This document shows, one piece after another, positions 32,487 through 33,925 of a stretch of 33,925 bases of DNA. Under the pieces are notes generated by a model. It searched no databases. It saw only the letters and a list, made by a program, of their open reading frames with translations, and was not told the origin of the DNA. The position numbers and the translations under genes are program-made. Positions within the stretch are counted from its first letter, which is position 1. The number at the start of each line of letters is the position of its first letter. Location of the stretch: contig RWJK01001071.1 of assembly GCA_004335835.1 (NCBI GenBank), positions 1 to 33,925 on the forward strand, in the 5' to 3' direction. Source of the DNA: Scenedesmus sp. ARA3 (taxonomy: Eukaryota > Chlorophyta > Chlorophyceae > Sphaeropleales > Scenedesmaceae).

Positions 32487-33392
32487 GTTTGTCGTCAGAC
32501 ACTGCTGCTGTGTCTGCATCGGCGTGCTCCTGCTCTTCTGTGTCGCCGCAGTCATCATCTGAGCCAAAGCCATCGCTGCAGCCGCCTTCTGAGCCGCTGC
32601 CCGCCGCAGCAGCCTCCTGCTCCTCCTCATCATCATCATCACTGCCCTGCTGCTCTTGCTCTGCGTCCCTTACACCCCTGCGCCGTGGACGCTGCGCCTG
32701 CAGCTTCTCTTCTGCTGCTGCCACTGCAGCCGCCGCTGCTGCAGAGCCCTTTTTGCTGCTGGCCACCAGGAACACAATGAGGCTGGGCGGGCAGCCTGGC
32801 CACGGCCCTGCCTCCTGCTCAGCGCCATCAGGCGCCACCCATGCCACAGGCTGCACAGGAAAGCAAACACAATTGCAGCAGCAGCAGCGGTAGCACAAAA
32901 GGGCAGTTCAAGAGTGGGACTCGATTGGCCATTGCTGTGCATCCGCAGCCACTGTCTTGCCAAGAGCAGGCAGTGCCTCTAGCTTGGCAGAACATAGCCT
33001 GACCCAGGTAGCCTCTTACGGCACTGTCATGGTGCAAAGCCAGCAGCCAATACTGCTGCGACATATAGCTACTTTGCTCTGTTCGCGCTGCTGGTGCTGT
33101 TACTCACTCTGCCCAGCAGTCTGTGCAGGTGCAGCTCCAGCAGGGTGACCGACTCCTGCTGCGCATCCTCCCGCTGCTGCTGCTCCTCAGCCTGCTGCTG
33201 CTGTTGCTGCTGCTGTGCAGCGGTCCTGGGGCTCCTGCGCTGGCCAGCCTGCTGCCCTGCTGAGGCTTGGCATGCTTGGTGCGTGGTGAGCAGGTGGTGG
33301 GGCATGCGCTCCAGCAGCTGCTGGTACACTGCAGGGCCCACCACCAGCACCTCCTGCTCGGTGGTGCCGTACTGGCTGCGCAGCAGCCTGGG

Positions 33393-33427
<35 letters not shown>

Positions 33428-33868
33428 TGGTTACTGCTCAAGTATGTTTGTGCCAGAATTGCAGTCTTTGCAAAGCATTTTTGGATGGCTGTCAAGGTGT
33501 CCAAGGATTATATGACACAAGCACACATACCTATGCCATGCCATGACGTGACGTGGCCACTGGCAGTGACGCTGTAAGCCAAGCTGCTGACCCACCTCAG
33601 CAATGCATCGAGAAGCACCCAATTGCTGCCTGACAGGTCTGCCCGCTGCTTCATCTGCTCCAGGTCGGCTGCGCTGACCCGCCATGGCCCTGCCACATCT
33701 CCTGTGTGGGCCGCCAGCAGCTGCTCCAGTGCTGCCTGCTGAGCGGCTTTGTCAGCAGGCTGGCCATCTGCAGGTGCGCTTGCAGCCTGCAAACCAACAG
33801 CAACGTGCTGCCTTTACACTTCTGTGCCTTCAGCATAGCCTATGTCGTGCCTTGCATGGCCCCCCTCA

Positions 33869-33925
<57 letters not shown>
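27871..33925 (-). CDS. Very large low-complexity protein, at least eight exons (partial at right edge)
   Basis: Exons on the minus strand: beyond 33925-33870 (poly-Gln), 33786-33596, 33387-33108, 32850-32028, 31833-31763, 31499-31238, 30893-30638 and 30418-27871. All junctions keep phase, giving at least 1,476 residues after the first partial exon. Compact, non-repetitive blocks alternate with Gln/Ala/Glu tracts: SNWVLLDALLRLLRSQYGTT, VLVVGPAVYQQLLERMPHHL, SLIVFLVASSKKGS, TRLVHLDPHGLPPWPC, APLLAFLEAALQREGR, QPGAVCLCQGSVLAALDWLL, WYPAMYSRLLSEQLGSVAQR and FIDPLLLHNWGEGCLEALVE. The terminal exon encodes ~848 residues that are nearly all disordered, with four 12-residue repeats and a Lys/Glu-rich, nuclear-looking tail (KEKKTKEEKAEKRARKKEGK). 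An acidic stretch with GSDDDDEEEQE lies in exon 32850-32028. I do not recognise the family; the spaced helical blocks suggest a scaffold, probably nuclear. Confidence 0.65.
29269..29412 (-). repeat. Four tandem 36-bp units inside the large CDS
   Basis: Units at 29269-29304, 29305-29340, 29341-29376 and 29377-29412 are almost identical; the first differs by a GC/CG swap. On the minus strand each encodes VLEEPALGRPLT. Unit length is a multiple of three, so copy-number change keeps the frame. Near-identity implies recent expansion. Confidence 0.92.
33870..33925 (-). repeat. CAG/CTG array at the right window edge
   Basis: About 18 CTG triplets on the plus strand, CAG on the minus strand, ending in a splice donor (CAG|GTGAGG at 33872-33865). 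Read in the phase of the next exon it encodes poly-Gln. The array continues past the window. Confidence 0.75.

Overview
The window looks like nuclear DNA of a green alga (Chlorophyta, most likely core chlorophyte). The genes are broken by many short GT-AG introns. CAG/CTG/GCA triplets saturate both coding and non-coding DNA. Proteins carry long poly-Gln, poly-Ala and poly-Ser tracts. The gene set (a starch-binding CBM20 protein, a flagellar-type PG-rich-repeat protein, a cellular thymidine kinase and an inositol-polyphosphate 5-phosphatase) fits a photosynthetic, ancestrally flagellate eukaryote. No operon, rRNA, tRNA or CRISPR array was seen. Gene models below were built by hand from splice sites, codon phase and family motifs; no transcript data were available.

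Layout. 1-851 (-): 3' part of an unrecognised gene leaving the window on the left. 2232-4583 (+): four-exon type II thymidine kinase with a very long disordered N-terminus. 7676-9264 (-): five-exon CBM20 protein. 11411-12384 (-): partial paralogue of it that keeps the first and last exons but lacks the starch-binding core. 12385-13992: palindromes, a CAG array and an assembly gap. 13993-19849 (+): ten-exon FAD-dependent oxidoreductase of bacterial type, with introns littered by degenerate copies of its own exon edges. 20755-24223 (-): five-exon inositol-polyphosphate 5-phosphatase ending in a CaaX box. 25204-26532 (+): STPGR (SHIPPO-like) protein, 5' end unresolved. 27871-33925 (-): at least eight exons of a giant low-complexity protein, running off the right edge.

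The genes do not form one pathway. The phosphatase and the STPGR gene are divergent, as are the CBM20 paralogue and the oxidoreductase. The TK/CBM20, oxidoreductase/phosphatase and STPGR/giant-protein pairs are convergent. The most unusual content is (i) serial partial exon duplications inside the oxidoreductase gene, (ii) the CBM20 duplication that lost its catalytically relevant core, with a hairpin at the breakpoint, and (iii) use of the same triplet as (CAG)n in exons and as (CTG)n in the pyrimidine tracts of splice acceptors.
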